Positions 43,843 to 53,211 of a stretch of 64,000 bases of DNA are shown piece by piece. The number at the start of each line of letters is the position of its first letter. Position 1 is the first letter of the stretch. The position numbers and the translations under genes were made by a program. The notes under the pieces are model-generated. The model worked only from the letters and a program-made list of their open reading frames with translations. It did no database searches and was not told where the DNA came from. Origin of the DNA: Marinimicrobium sp038419845 (GTDB lineage: Bacteria; Pseudomonadota; Gammaproteobacteria; Pseudomonadales; Cellvibrionaceae); assembly GCF_038419845.1 (NCBI RefSeq), contig NZ_JBCAQT010000006.1, positions 124,001 to 188,000 on the forward strand, written 5' to 3'.

Positions 43843-46395
43843 TCAACGCTCGGGGTAGGGCTTTTTATCCCGCATCAGAGTGGCGAATTCGCCCGGTCCC
43901 ACCGGACGGCTGAAGTAGAAGCCCTGGGATTGGTCACAGGAATGATCCCGGAGGAAGGTCTCCTGCTCCACCGTCTCCACCCCCTCGGCCACAACGGTCA
44001 GGCTCAGCGTCCGACCCATGGCAATGATGGCCTGGGTGATGGCCTGGTCCTCCCGATCGGCGGGGATGTCACGAATGAATGACCGGTCCACCTTGAGGGT
44101 GTCAATCGGAAAGCGCTTGATCTGGGCGAGGGAGGAGTAGCCCACGCCAAAGTCGTCGATGGCCAGCCGGACGCCGAGCGCTTTGATGGCCGTGAGAATC
44201 CGGATCGCCCGCTCGGCGTCCTGCATCACCATGCCCTCGGTAATTTCCAGTTCGAGCAGTTCGGGCTTCATGCCCGACTCATTGAGTGCCGTGGCGATAT
44301 CCTCGACCAGGTGTTCATCAAAAAACTGCCTCGCCGACAAGTTGACCGCCATGCAGATGGGAGGCAACCCCTCTTCCTGCCACGCCATATTCTGCTCGCA
44401 CGCTGTTTTGAGTACCCAGCGACCGATGATGACGATCAGCCCTGTCTCTTCCGCCAGGGGAATGAACTGGGCCGGAGAGACGATGCCCAGGTCCGGGTGT
44501 TGCCAGCGTACCAGGGCCTCCACGCCGGCGATCTCGCCGCTTTTCAGGTTGCGCTTGGCCTGGTAATGGAGAAAGAACTGATTGCGCTCCAGGGCGAGGC
44601 GCAGGTTGTTTTCCAGCATCAGTCGCTCCAGCGAGCGCTCCTGGATGTCGGGGGAATAAAACTGGTAGGTGTTCTTGCCTTCCGCCTTGGCCCGATACAT
44701 GGCGATATCGGCGTTTTTCATCAGCGTCTGCTCGTCGTCCGCATCGGTCGGGTACATGCAGATGCCGATGCTGGCGGTGACCCGGCATTCCTGTCCCAGA
44801 ATCGTGACCGGCCTGACCGCCGCCGAGATCAGCTTCTGGGCGACGTTGCTGACCTTGTCGGGGGTCTCGACCTCCTGCAGCAGGATGACAAACTCGTCCC
44901 CGCCCAGTCGGGCAACGGTATCGCTGGAGCGCAGGCAGTCGGTAAAGCGGTGTGCCAATGCTTTCAACAGGGTGTCACCGGCGTCGTGGCCCAGGGTATC
45001 GTTGATGGTTTTGAAGCGATCCAGGTCCACGAACAACACCGCGAGTTTGCGCTGGTAGCGGCGCGCGGATTCGATCGCGATGTTCAGAATTTCGCTGAAC
45101 ATGAAGCGATTGGGAAGTCCGGTCAGGCTGTCGTGGGTTGCCAGATAGTGAACGTGTTCCTCCGAGCGTTTGCGCTCGGTAATATCCTGGCCGATACCGC
45201 GATACCCCTGAAAGTGGCCCAGGTCATCATACATGGGCAGTCCGCTGAGGCTCAGGTAAACGGTTTCCCCGTTGGAGGCGAGGCGACGCAGTTCGAGATC
45301 CCGAAAGGGTTCGCGCCTGGCGGTCAAGCTTTGGTGTTCCAGCCAGGCATGACCGAGCGGCTCAGTGCCGGGAAGTTCTTGCACTGTTTTGTCCAGAACG
45401 TCGGATTTCTGGAACCCGGAGCGGGCGTTGGCGTCGGTAAAATCGATAAATCGCAGCTGCTCGTCCTGTTCCCAGTACCAGTCCGAGGAAAGCTCGGTCA
45501 GGCTGCGAAACCGCTCTTCGCTGCGGCGTAGCGCCCGCTCGACTTCGCGCCGTTTGGAGATATCCCGCCCGATTCCGACCAGGCCGACAATCTGGCCGGC
45601 ATCATTGCGCACCGGGACTTTACTGGTCAGCAACCAGCGGGTTTTCCCGGTTTCGGTGTTGACGCTGGGCTCTTCCCGATCGAGCAGAGGCTTCCCCGAG
45701 CGCAACAGCTGCTGCTCGTCATCGAAGTACTGCTGGGCCAGATCCTCCGGAAAGTAATTGAAGTCACTCGTGCCCAGGATTTCCGCCTGCGAGGTTCCCA
45801 TGCTGTCGGTGACCGCCCGATTGGCGAGCAGAAACCGGCTCTGGTCGTCTTTGGCGTAGATGTTGTCGGGCATGGAGTCGATCAGTGTGCGCATCAGATG
45901 GCGCTCTTTTTCCAGCGTCTCGGCCAGTTTTTTCAGCTCCTCGGTGCGCTCATTGACGCGCTGTTCCAGCTCGGCATTCAGGCGGCGGGCTTCAAACTCC
46001 GCCTCTTTGGTTGTGGTGATGTCACGGCTGATGCCGATCACACCGATTACTTTGCCATTTTCGTCCTCTAGTGGCACCTTGGTGGTGGAGTACCAGCGGG
46101 GCCGGCCGGTGGCGGCATCATTGAGCCGCTCTTCCCGGTCAATCAGAGGCTGGCCCGACCGGATCACGTTCTGATCATCCTCGTAGTAGCCCCGGGCCAT
46201 CTCCTCCGGATGGTAGTCAAAGTCCCACTTTCCCAGCACCTCTCTGGAGGATTGGACCCCGAACGCGCGCGCCAGGGCGGCATTGACGAACAGGAAGCGG
46301 CCCTCCCGGTCTTTGGCGTAAATCAGGTCCAGTGTGTGCTCGCCCAGGGTTCGCAGCAGCAGCGGCTCCAGATGGGCACTATCTTTTATGGGCAT
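43843..46395 (-). CDS. PAS-PAS-PAS-GGDEF-EAL cyclic-di-GMP protein
   Basis: Protein of 850 residues without membrane segments. It has three PAS sensor domains (about 13-130, 166-287 and 292-410), with a coiled coil linking the first two (about 131-165), then a GGDEF domain (418-580) with intact GGDEF at 498-502 and an EAL domain (591-840) with EAL at 626-628 and DDFG at 747-750. Both halves keep key catalytic residues, so the protein could make or degrade c-di-GMP. In many such fusions one half is mainly regulatory; which one is active cannot be told here. It is divergent from the SbtA-like gene. Confidence 0.95.
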   Translation of the reverse strand: MPIKDSAHLEPLLLRTLGEHTLDLIYAKDREGRFLFVNAALARAFGVQSSREVLGKWDFDYHPEEMARGYYEDDQNVIRSGQPLIDREERLNDAATGRPRWYSTTKVPLEDENGKVIGVIGISRDITTTKEAEFEARRLNAELEQRVNERTEELKKLAETLEKERHLMRTLIDSMPDNIYAKDDQSRFLLANRAVTDSMGTSQAEILGTSDFNYFPEDLAQQYFDDEQQLLRSGKPLLDREEPSVNTETGKTRWLLTSKVPVRNDAGQIVGLVGIGRDISKRREVERALRRSEERFRSLTELSSDWYWEQDEQLRFIDFTDANARSGFQKSDVLDKTVQELPGTEPLGHAWLEHQSLTARREPFRDLELRRLASNGETVYLSLSGLPMYDDLGHFQGYRGIGQDITERKRSEEHVHYLATHDSLTGLPNRFMFSEILNIAIESARRYQRKLAVLFVDLDRFKTINDTLGHDAGDTLLKALAHRFTDCLRSSDTVARLGGDEFVILLQEVETPDKVSNVAQKLISAAVRPVTILGQECRVTASIGICMYPTDADDEQTLMKNADIAMYRAKAEGKNTYQFYSPDIQERSLERLMLENNLRLALERNQFFLHYQAKRNLKSGEIAGVEALVRWQHPDLGIVSPAQFIPLAEETGLIVIIGRWVLKTACEQNMAWQEEGLPPICMAVNLSARQFFDEHLVEDIATALNESGMKPELLELEITEGMVMQDAERAIRILTAIKALGVRLAIDDFGVGYSSLAQIKRFPIDTLKVDRSFIRDIPADREDQAITQAIIAMGRTLSLTVVAEGVETVEQETFLRDHSCDQSQGFYFSRPVGPGEFATLMRDKKPYPER

Positions 46396-46660
46396 ATGTG
46401 GGTCCGATATTATAGGGAAATCTGTTTGTAGTCGGATTCACCATTATAGGGAAAATACGGCCAGTGGGGGCTATGTCGGTAGAAACCGGCCGGTGCGCAC
46501 ATTGGTATCGACCGGCGGGCGGAAGCCCGGATGGCGTCGCTTCATGGACGATGGTCTATAACGTTTTGGTATTAAACATATTTGTCATAATAGTCCCAAG
46601 TGGGGATAATCGCCACCGGTCTTAACGGCCCTCAAACAGGGCCTCAATCGGGAGAACGCT

Positions 46661-47593
46661 GTGCCGGATATTGTCATTGCCTTTTTTGCCCTGGGCCTGT
46701 TGGCCGGGGTACTCAAGTCGGATCTGAAAGTTCCCGGCGCTGTTTACGAAACCCTGTCGATACTCCTGATGCTCACCCTGGGCCTGAAGGGTGGCCTCGC
46801 CCTGCACGGCAGCTCTGACAGTGGGGCGCTGCTTGATCTGGTGCTGATCGCCGCGCTCGGCCTGATGATTCCTGTGGTCCTCTACCCTCTGCTTCGGCGT
46901 CTGGTCCGGTTGGATACCGCCGACGCGGTGAGCATCGCGGCCCACTACGGGTCGGTCAGTGCCGGCACCTTTGCCGTGGCTCTGGCGTTGGCCGAGAAAG
47001 CCGACATGTCTCTGGCGCCTGAAACAACATTATATCTGGTGCTGCTGGAACTGCCAGCACTGATTGTGATGCTCTGGTGGTACCAGAAGCAGAAAGGCAG
47101 CTCTCACACCCAGATGGGCGTCTGGCATGAAGCCCTGACCAACCGCAACATCCTGCTGCTGGTGGGGGGCGTGGTGATCGGTTGGAGTTACGGTCCCGAG
47201 GGCCTGGCACCCATTACGCCGACCCTTATGGGCGGGTTCAAGACCTTTCTGGCGCTGTTTCTGCTGGAGATGGGCATCTGTACCGCCCGGGCCTGCATTC
47301 CTCTGCCGATCCAACAGTGGCGCCTGCTGTTGTTTGCGGCGGTCGCCCCCTTTGTGCTGGCCTGGGTCGGTCTGGGGCTTGGCGTCTGGCTGGGGCTGCC
47401 AGCGGGCAGTGTGCTGGTGTTGGCCGCCCTGGCGGCGAGTGCCTCCTACATCGCGGCGCCGGCGGCCATTCGCGCCGCCGTGCCTGAGGCCAACATCGGT
47501 CTGGCGATGTTGGCGTCGCTGGGGATCACTTTCCCCATCAATGTGCTGATCGGTCTGCCACTGTATCAGCAGTGGGTGCTCTGGCTGACCTGA
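46661..47593 (+). CDS. SbtA/DUF897-like sodium-dependent bicarbonate permease
   Basis: Protein of 310 residues with about ten membrane helices in two inverted halves, related to the SbtA bicarbonate transporter family. Features include LTLGLKGGLAL in the first half, YGSVSAGTFAVALA and ASYIAAPAAIRAAVPEANIGL in the second. Bicarbonate as substrate is inferred from the family. The start is GTG at 46661, with GGGAG about 6 bp upstream, just after a 6-bp hairpin (GGCCCT/AGGGCC, 46627-46643). Confidence 0.83.
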   Translation: MPDIVIAFFALGLLAGVLKSDLKVPGAVYETLSILLMLTLGLKGGLALHGSSDSGALLDLVLIAALGLMIPVVLYPLLRRLVRLDTADAVSIAAHYGSVSAGTFAVALALAEKADMSLAPETTLYLVLLELPALIVMLWWYQKQKGSSHTQMGVWHEALTNRNILLLVGGVVIGWSYGPEGLAPITPTLMGGFKTFLALFLLEMGICTARACIPLPIQQWRLLLFAAVAPFVLAWVGLGLGVWLGLPAGSVLVLAALAASASYIAAPAAIRAAVPEANIGLAMLASLGITFPINVLIGLPLYQQWVLWLT

Positions 47594-47682
47594 TTTTTGG
47601 CAGGTAGGGTCAATACGGGCTTGTCAGCCCCCGGGCGGGGCGCTAGCATTGGCCCGCCAAATTCATCACTCAAGAGCCTACA

Positions 47683-48084
47683 ATGGAAGACACCCTGAGG
47701 CGCCTGCGCGCCGCCCATCAACCCATTCCCGTTCCTCTGGAACTGCCCAGCCACGAGGCGTTGGTGGATGTGGAAGAGGAATTGCTGCTGCCGATACCAA
47801 GGGAAATGCGCCGCTTCCTGATGGAAGCCAGCGATATCGTCACCGGTTCGCTGGAGCCGGTGACGGCCGCTGACCCGCACGCCCACACCCACTTGTCGGA
47901 AGTGGCGGCCACCGCCTGGTCCAGAGGGGTGCCGCGCTACCTCTTGCCTCTGTGCGAGGTGAACAGTAACTATTACTGCGTCGACCCCGATGGCGAAGTG
48001 GTTTATTGGCGCGACGGCGACCTGACCGACGAGACCTGGGATGACGTCTGGCAGTGGGCGAGTGAGGTCTGGCTGGAGAGTTGA
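47683..48084 (+). CDS. SMI1/KNR4-family protein
   Basis: Protein of 133 residues with the SMI1/KNR4 fold: LPIPREMRRFLMEASD in the first helix, a strand with YLLPLCEVNSNYYCVDPDGEVVYW, and an acidic Trp-rich tail (TWDDVWQWASEVWL). In bacteria the family includes many immunity proteins of contact-dependent and polymorphic toxins, but also housekeeping members. No toxin gene is adjacent, so its role is uncertain. The ribosome site is weak. Confidence 0.8.
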   Translation: MEDTLRRLRAAHQPIPVPLELPSHEALVDVEEELLLPIPREMRRFLMEASDIVTGSLEPVTAADPHAHTHLSEVAATAWSRGVPRYLLPLCEVNSNYYCVDPDGEVVYWRDGDLTDETWDDVWQWASEVWLES

Positions 48085-48089
48085 TCGGT

Positions 48090-48132
48090 GGGCCGGGCGC
48101 CTCGGCTCAATCAAAGCCGAGGCGTCCGGCCC
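48090..48132. terminator. Strong bidirectional hairpin between convergent genes
   Basis: GGGCCGGGCGCCTCGGCT and AGCCGAGGCGTCCGGCCC pair with a single mismatch around a 7-base loop. There is no clear T tract, but the stem is very stable and lies between the SMI1 gene and the symporter gene, which end towards each other. Confidence 0.75.
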
Positions 48133-48144
48133 GGGATCACCCGG

Positions 48145-49860
48145 TCAGTGCCCCTTGGGGCCGCTGGAGCCCTGGGGAAAGCGGATGCTCTCGACCAGGT
48201 CCTGAATATGAGGTGGTGCATCCGGTGTGTACCAGCGCACGGTCAGCGCCACCGCCAGGTTCAGCAACATCCCCACAAACCCGATGCCTTCCGGTGAGAT
48301 GCCCAGCAGCCAGTATTCCGGGGTGTTGGGCAGCAATGGCTCGAAAAACACCCCCTTGAACACCAGAATATAGCCGGCGGTAAAGATCAGACCGCTGAGC
48401 ATGCCACTGACCGCGCCCCACTGGTTCATGGGCTTGAAGAAAATACCCATGATGATGGCGGGAAAGAAGCTCGCCGCCGCCAGACCGAAGGCAAAGGCGA
48501 CCACTTCCGCCACAAAGCCGGGCGGGTTGATCCCCAGATAGCCCGCCAGACCGATGGCGCCGGCCGCCGCCAGTCGGGCGAACAGCAGCTCCTGCTTCTC
48601 GGTGATCCGTGGCATCAGGTTGCGTTTGAGCAGGTCGTGAGACACCGAGGTGGAAATGACCAGCAACAGACCGGCCGCTGTGGACAGAGCCGCGGCCAGA
48701 CCGCCGGCGGCCACCAGGGCGATTACCCAGTTGGGTAGCTCGGCAATTTCGGGATTGGCCAGCACCATGATATCCGGGTCGATGGTCATCTCGTTGCGCT
48801 CGTCGCCACTGTAAAACAGTCGGCCGTCCTGGTTTTTATCCTCCCAGCTGATCAGCCCGGTAGTCTCCCAGGTTTCCACCCATTCGGGCATGTTTTCGCG
48901 CGGCACGCCCTGGGCTTCCGGACCGTTGATGGTCTCGAACATATTGACCCGGGCGAACGCACCCACGGCTGGCGCCGTGGTATAGAGAATGGCGATGAAC
49001 AGCAGGGCCCAGCCGGCGCTTTTGCGCGCATCCCGCACCTTGGGCACGGTAAAGAAGCGCACGATCACATGGGGCAGACCCGCGGTGCCCACCATCAGTG
49101 CCGCCGTAATACAGAACATATCAATGGTGGATTTCTTGCCCTCGGTGTAGGCGGTAAAGCCCAGCTCCCGAGTCAGGCCATCGAGCCGGTCCAGCAGGTA
49201 GGTGCCCGAGCCGTCGGCCATCTGACTGCCAAAACCCAGTTGGGGAATCGGGTTGCCGGTGATCAGCAGGCTGATGTAAATGGCCGGTACCGTGTAGGCA
49301 AAAATCATCACACAGTATTGCGCCACCTGGGTATAGGTGATGCCTTTCATGCCCCCCAGCACCGCGTAGAAAAAGACCACGCCCATGCCGATCAGCACGC
49401 CGGTGGTGACTTCCACTTCCAGAAAGCGCGAAAACACCACACCCACGCCACGCATCTGCCCGGCCACATAGGTGAAGGAGACAAAAATGGCGCAGATGAC
49501 CGCCACGGTGCGGGCCATCTGGGAGTAGTAGCGGTCGCCGATAAAATCCGGGACGGTGAACTTGCCGAATTTGCGCAGGTAGGGCGCCAGACAGAGCGCC
49601 AACAGCACGTAACCGCCGGTCCAGCCCATGAGGTAGACACTGCCGTCGTAGCCCAGAAAGGCGATCAGCCCCGCCATGGAAATGAAGGAGGCGGCCGACA
49701 TCCAGTCGGCGGCCGTGGCCATGCCGTTGGCGACCGGGTGTACCCCACCCCCGGCAATGTAAAAGTCGTTGGTGCTGCCGGCACGGGACCAGACGGCAAT
49801 GCCGATATAAATTGCAAAGGTGGTGCCTACCACCAGATAGATCAGTGTTTGAGCTTCTAT
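48145..49860 (-). CDS. Sodium/solute symporter large subunit (VC_2705 type), probable ATA start
   Basis: Protein of about 571 residues, 13 membrane helices, SSS family. It has AGGGVHPVANGMATAADWMSAASFISMAGL and FGKFTVPDFIGDRYYS as in the VC_2705/ActP-like subgroup. The nearest standard start codon, GTG at 49833, would cut off residues that relatives have. Nine codons upstream, an ATA at 49860 lies 6 bp after GAGGAG and restores the expected N-terminus (xEAQTLIYLVVGTTFAIYIG). Start at ATA is an inference. The substrate is probably a short carboxylate such as acetate. The small subunit gene ends 3 bp upstream. Confidence 0.85.
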   Translation of the reverse strand: MEAQTLIYLVVGTTFAIYIGIAVWSRAGSTNDFYIAGGGVHPVANGMATAADWMSAASFISMAGLIAFLGYDGSVYLMGWTGGYVLLALCLAPYLRKFGKFTVPDFIGDRYYSQMARTVAVICAIFVSFTYVAGQMRGVGVVFSRFLEVEVTTGVLIGMGVVFFYAVLGGMKGITYTQVAQYCVMIFAYTVPAIYISLLITGNPIPQLGFGSQMADGSGTYLLDRLDGLTRELGFTAYTEGKKSTIDMFCITAALMVGTAGLPHVIVRFFTVPKVRDARKSAGWALLFIAILYTTAPAVGAFARVNMFETINGPEAQGVPRENMPEWVETWETTGLISWEDKNQDGRLFYSGDERNEMTIDPDIMVLANPEIAELPNWVIALVAAGGLAAALSTAAGLLLVISTSVSHDLLKRNLMPRITEKQELLFARLAAAGAIGLAGYLGINPPGFVAEVVAFAFGLAAASFFPAIIMGIFFKPMNQWGAVSGMLSGLIFTAGYILVFKGVFFEPLLPNTPEYWLLGISPEGIGFVGMLLNLAVALTVRWYTPDAPPHIQDLVESIRFPQGSSGPKGH

Positions 49861-49863
49861 GGA

Positions 49864-50136
49864 CTACTCCTCGTCTTCCCGGACACCAAAGCGGCGGTCG
49901 AGCTGATTCATTTTGTAGACATACACGAATATCAGGACCAGGAAGGTGTAGATGGAGCCCTGCTGGGCGAACCAGAAGCCGAGCTTGAAGCCGCCCATGC
50001 GGATTTCATTGAGTTGATCGACAAACAGAATGCCGGCACCAAAGGAGACGATGAACCAGATACTCAGCAATACCGCCAGCAGTTTGATGTTGGCACGCCA
50101 GTATTGCTTGGCGGCTTCTTTGGAAACAAAGGCCAT
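49864..50136 (-). CDS. Sodium/solute symporter small subunit (DUF4212)
   Basis: Protein of 90 residues with two membrane helices (about 18-38 and 50-70). It starts MAFVSKEAAKQYWRANIKLLAVLL and contains GGFKLGFWFAQQGSIYTFLVLIFVYVYKMNQLDRRFGV, typical of the DUF4212 small partner of VC_2705-like symporters. GAGGA is 6-8 bp before the ATG. It directly precedes the large subunit and is surely in the same operon. Confidence 0.92.
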   Translation of the reverse strand: MAFVSKEAAKQYWRANIKLLAVLLSIWFIVSFGAGILFVDQLNEIRMGGFKLGFWFAQQGSIYTFLVLIFVYVYKMNQLDRRFGVREDEE

Positions 50137-50351
50137 ACAACATCCTCGTTTTTTATTGGTTATATCATTCAGGGTAGTGAAGATTAAACGCGCCAACGTG
50201 GCAATGCAAGGTGAGCCGCTAAGCGCCAGTCCTCCGTTACCTTAAAGCGCACTGTGTACTTTTAAGCGCACCCCACCGACCTATCGTTGAGCCAAGCGTG
50301 ATAAATGCCGTCATGCTCGCCTTGGGGCGCCTTCCTTGGGGCGCCCTGGCG

Positions 50352-53135
50352 TTACGACGTCTTCCAGTTGGCCAGAAAGCGGGTCAGCAGACGGGAGTAA
50401 TCCGGGTCCGATACCCCGCCCAGGCTCAACCACTCCAGCAGCAACCCATCCCGGGAGTCTTCCTGCTGTCCCAGGCCCTGTTGCAGCTGCTGAATCTGAT
50501 AGTCCATGCGCCGCGATTTGTCTTCTGCCGGTGTTTCCCGCTCGGTGAGAATTTCAGCCCGTATGCACAGCAGGTGCAGTGCCTCCAGGTTCTGCTGTTG
50601 TTGCTCGGCGCTGAGCTGTGTGGCCTCCTCCAGTCGCTGTTCGAGCCGGGCGCGGCTGTCGCCGGGCCACTGCTCAACGGCCTGGAGGGCGATGTCGGCC
50701 TCCTCCCGCGCAGCGGTGGTGCCACTGTTTTCCAGGCTGGCCAGCTCGAGGGCCCGCACGGCCTCGGCCGCATTGAGCAGCTGTTGTTCCTGGCGCGCCC
50801 TGGCCTGATGACGCACTTCGGCCTGGCGATGGTCGAGCGCTTTGAGGGCCTTGTGAAATTCGTCGTTGATCGCCTGAATGCGTTGGCGGGGCAATTCGCC
50901 CAGGTTGTGGAAGGCCGCTTTCAGCTCTGAGGTGCGCGTGCGCAGCGCGCCGGCGCTTTCCGGCCCATTGTCCAGCAGTCCGCGCAGCTGCTGGATGATC
51001 TTCTCCGCCTCTTCAGCGTGGGCGTTGCGCTCCTGATCGGCGGCCTGAAACTGCTCCTGGCGGCGCTCGAAAATGGCGTCGCAGTGCTGGCGAAACTGTT
51101 TCCACAGAGCCTGGTCATCCCGCGGCCGACATGACCCCACGGTTTTCCACTGAGCCTGCAGTTGTTTGGCTCCCTCGATGGCCTGATGCAGGTCGCTCTG
51201 CTCGGTCAGCTCGCGGGCGCGCGCCACCAGCGCTTCCTTGGCGGCGCGATGGGCCTCGTAGGCCTCGCTGAGCTTGCCGTGCAACTGGTCCATGAGGGGC
51301 TCAAAGCGCGCTTCCTGCTCCTTGATCGACTGGCGCGGCACCGGCCAGGCGTCGCGCCATTCGCGCCGGGCCTGTTTGAGGGTGTGCTCCACGTCTTTCC
51401 AGACAGGATGATCCCAGTCGTAACCCTCGAGGTACTGCTCGAGCTGTTCGATCAGGGTGTCTCGCTTGGCCTGATGGGCTTCGCGCTCGCGCGCCTGGGT
51501 TTCAAAAAACTCTTTGCAGGGCTCAAAGGCTTTGTGGGAGGCCTCCTGGAACAGATGCCAGAGCGACTCATCGTGGTGGGGCACGCCCTTGCTCACTTCG
51601 CGCCAGTCGTCCTGCAGCTGGTGGATCTTGCGGGCCAGCTCATCCGGGGGCAGGGTGCTGTTTTCCAGCTCGGTCATGGCGCGAATCAGCGTTTCTTTTT
51701 TGGGGGTGACGGCGAACTCATGCCAGTCACTCAGCCGCTCGATGGCCTCGTCCAGCTCGGTCAACTTGCCTGCCAGATGGTTGGACAGATGCTCGATCCC
51801 TTCGCGCTTCTCCAGCGTCGCCCGATGCAGACCGCGCGCGCGGCGCACCTGGCCTCGCTGGGCCGCCCCCAGCCCCTGGCGGGTCAGCCCTTCCAGTTCC
51901 CGAACCCGTTTGCGCTCGGTATGTTCGGCCGCTTTTTCGGCCTCTTCAATCTCTTTGAGCTCTTCCAGGGCGGCGGCCACCGGCTCCGGGTGCGGCTCAC
52001 CCAGAGCATTTCGGGCGCCTTTGAGCAGCGGCTGCAACTGCTGCCGTGCCGCCGCTTTGCTCTCGTCGGTGTCAGCGAGCTTCAATTGCTCCAGCCAGTG
52101 GCTGACGCTGCCCCGTTCGCGCAGTTGCTCCAGCAGTTGCCGGGCCCGCTCTCTCTGGCGTTGCAGGCGGGCCTGTTGATTTTCATTGAGCGCGGCGAGC
52201 GCCTGGCCGAGCGCTTCGAGCTGGGCGGGGAAGGTCTCGCCGGCGAGGGTGTCGTTATCGGCTTCATACAGCGCACGCAATAGCGCCTGGGTCTGTGCCT
52301 CGGCCTCCTGTAAGCGCTCCTGGGCCCGATTTTTTTCGGCCTCCCGGGCCTGTTCTTCCGCCTGCACCTGAGCTTCGGCTTCACGCTCGGCGGCTTCCTG
52401 GTCGCGCAGCTGCTGCAGCGCCTGCTGATAGCGCTGGGCCGTGGCCTCCGGCGGTTCCACCGTCAGGGCAGCCCAGTCCTGGGCGAGTTTGTCCAGTTTG
52501 GCCTGGCGCAGAGGGTCCTGTTCGACCCGCGCCAGTTGCTCGAGCTTCTCGCAGAGCACCAGAGCCTGGGCCTCGGATTCGGCCCGGCGGGCATCCTCGG
52601 CTTTGTAGGCTTCCAGGCGGGTTTTGGCCAGTTTGTAGACGGTTTTGTCACGGCCCTGGGCGGACTTGTAGAGTTTCTCCAGCTCGCGGCGGGTGCTGAT
52701 GCGCTCGGCCGCGGCGCGACGGATCTGGATGCTGGCGCCGTTGATGGCGAGTTCCAGTAGCAGTTCCGGCTCACTGATCTGGTCCAGTACCTGCTGGCCG
52801 GCGCGCGCGGAATAGCTGCTCAGTGAGAGTAACTGCGACTGGTCGGCGACCGCCTTGGTCAGCTCTTCCAGCGTCAGGTGCTCGGCTTCGAGCATCTGCC
52901 CGATGCGTTTGCGCGCGGCCTGCTGCAGACGGCCGCTGTTGTCGTTGAGCGCCAGGTTCAGCAGGGTCTGGTTGTAGCTCAGATAGTTGAGCGCCGCTTC
53001 GCGCAATGCCTCCTGGGCGTCGCTCTGTACCAGGGCGAGCAGATCCGCCTCCGGCTGGCCTTCCAGGGCCTCGATTTGCTCTTCCAGTGTGGGTTGGCGA
53101 GAGCGGGAGCCAAATAAACGCTTCAGTGGTGACAT
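50352..53135 (-). CDS. Large DUF349 protein
   Basis: Protein of 927 residues, almost entirely alpha-helical and charged, without membrane segments. Several DUF349 repeats are recognisable in the middle and C-terminal parts by Trp/Lys patterns such as QLQDDWREVSKGVPHHDESLWHLFQEASHKAFEPCKEFF and QLQAQWKTVGSCRPRDDQALWKQFRQHCDAIFERRQEQF. DUF349 proteins are of unknown function; RNA- or ribosome-associated roles have been suggested in other taxa. The N-terminus SPLKRLFGSRSRQPTLEEQIEAL is common among gammaproteobacterial members. It lies upstream of nothing on the same strand and follows purC. Confidence 0.87.
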   Translation of the reverse strand: MSPLKRLFGSRSRQPTLEEQIEALEGQPEADLLALVQSDAQEALREAALNYLSYNQTLLNLALNDNSGRLQQAARKRIGQMLEAEHLTLEELTKAVADQSQLLSLSSYSARAGQQVLDQISEPELLLELAINGASIQIRRAAAERISTRRELEKLYKSAQGRDKTVYKLAKTRLEAYKAEDARRAESEAQALVLCEKLEQLARVEQDPLRQAKLDKLAQDWAALTVEPPEATAQRYQQALQQLRDQEAAEREAEAQVQAEEQAREAEKNRAQERLQEAEAQTQALLRALYEADNDTLAGETFPAQLEALGQALAALNENQQARLQRQRERARQLLEQLRERGSVSHWLEQLKLADTDESKAAARQQLQPLLKGARNALGEPHPEPVAAALEELKEIEEAEKAAEHTERKRVRELEGLTRQGLGAAQRGQVRRARGLHRATLEKREGIEHLSNHLAGKLTELDEAIERLSDWHEFAVTPKKETLIRAMTELENSTLPPDELARKIHQLQDDWREVSKGVPHHDESLWHLFQEASHKAFEPCKEFFETQAREREAHQAKRDTLIEQLEQYLEGYDWDHPVWKDVEHTLKQARREWRDAWPVPRQSIKEQEARFEPLMDQLHGKLSEAYEAHRAAKEALVARARELTEQSDLHQAIEGAKQLQAQWKTVGSCRPRDDQALWKQFRQHCDAIFERRQEQFQAADQERNAHAEEAEKIIQQLRGLLDNGPESAGALRTRTSELKAAFHNLGELPRQRIQAINDEFHKALKALDHRQAEVRHQARARQEQQLLNAAEAVRALELASLENSGTTAAREEADIALQAVEQWPGDSRARLEQRLEEATQLSAEQQQQNLEALHLLCIRAEILTERETPAEDKSRRMDYQIQQLQQGLGQQEDSRDGLLLEWLSLGGVSDPDYSRLLTRFLANWKTS

Positions 53136-53211
53136 AGCAGTGGGGCTCGCTAAAGGAATTTATGGTTATTGTACCCCGCCGGGCGGCCTTGTGGCCCGTA
53201 CCGGGGTAATT

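Noticed and set aside
47683..48084. SMI1/KNR4 gene as immunity part of a toxin system
   Set aside because: No toxin, Rhs, CdiA or T6SS gene is adjacent; both neighbours are transporters.
51162..52283. 373-codon open frame antisense to the DUF349 gene
   Set aside because: Composition is a mirror of the highly charged DUF349 coding sequence (Leu/Gly-rich); no ribosome site or domain.
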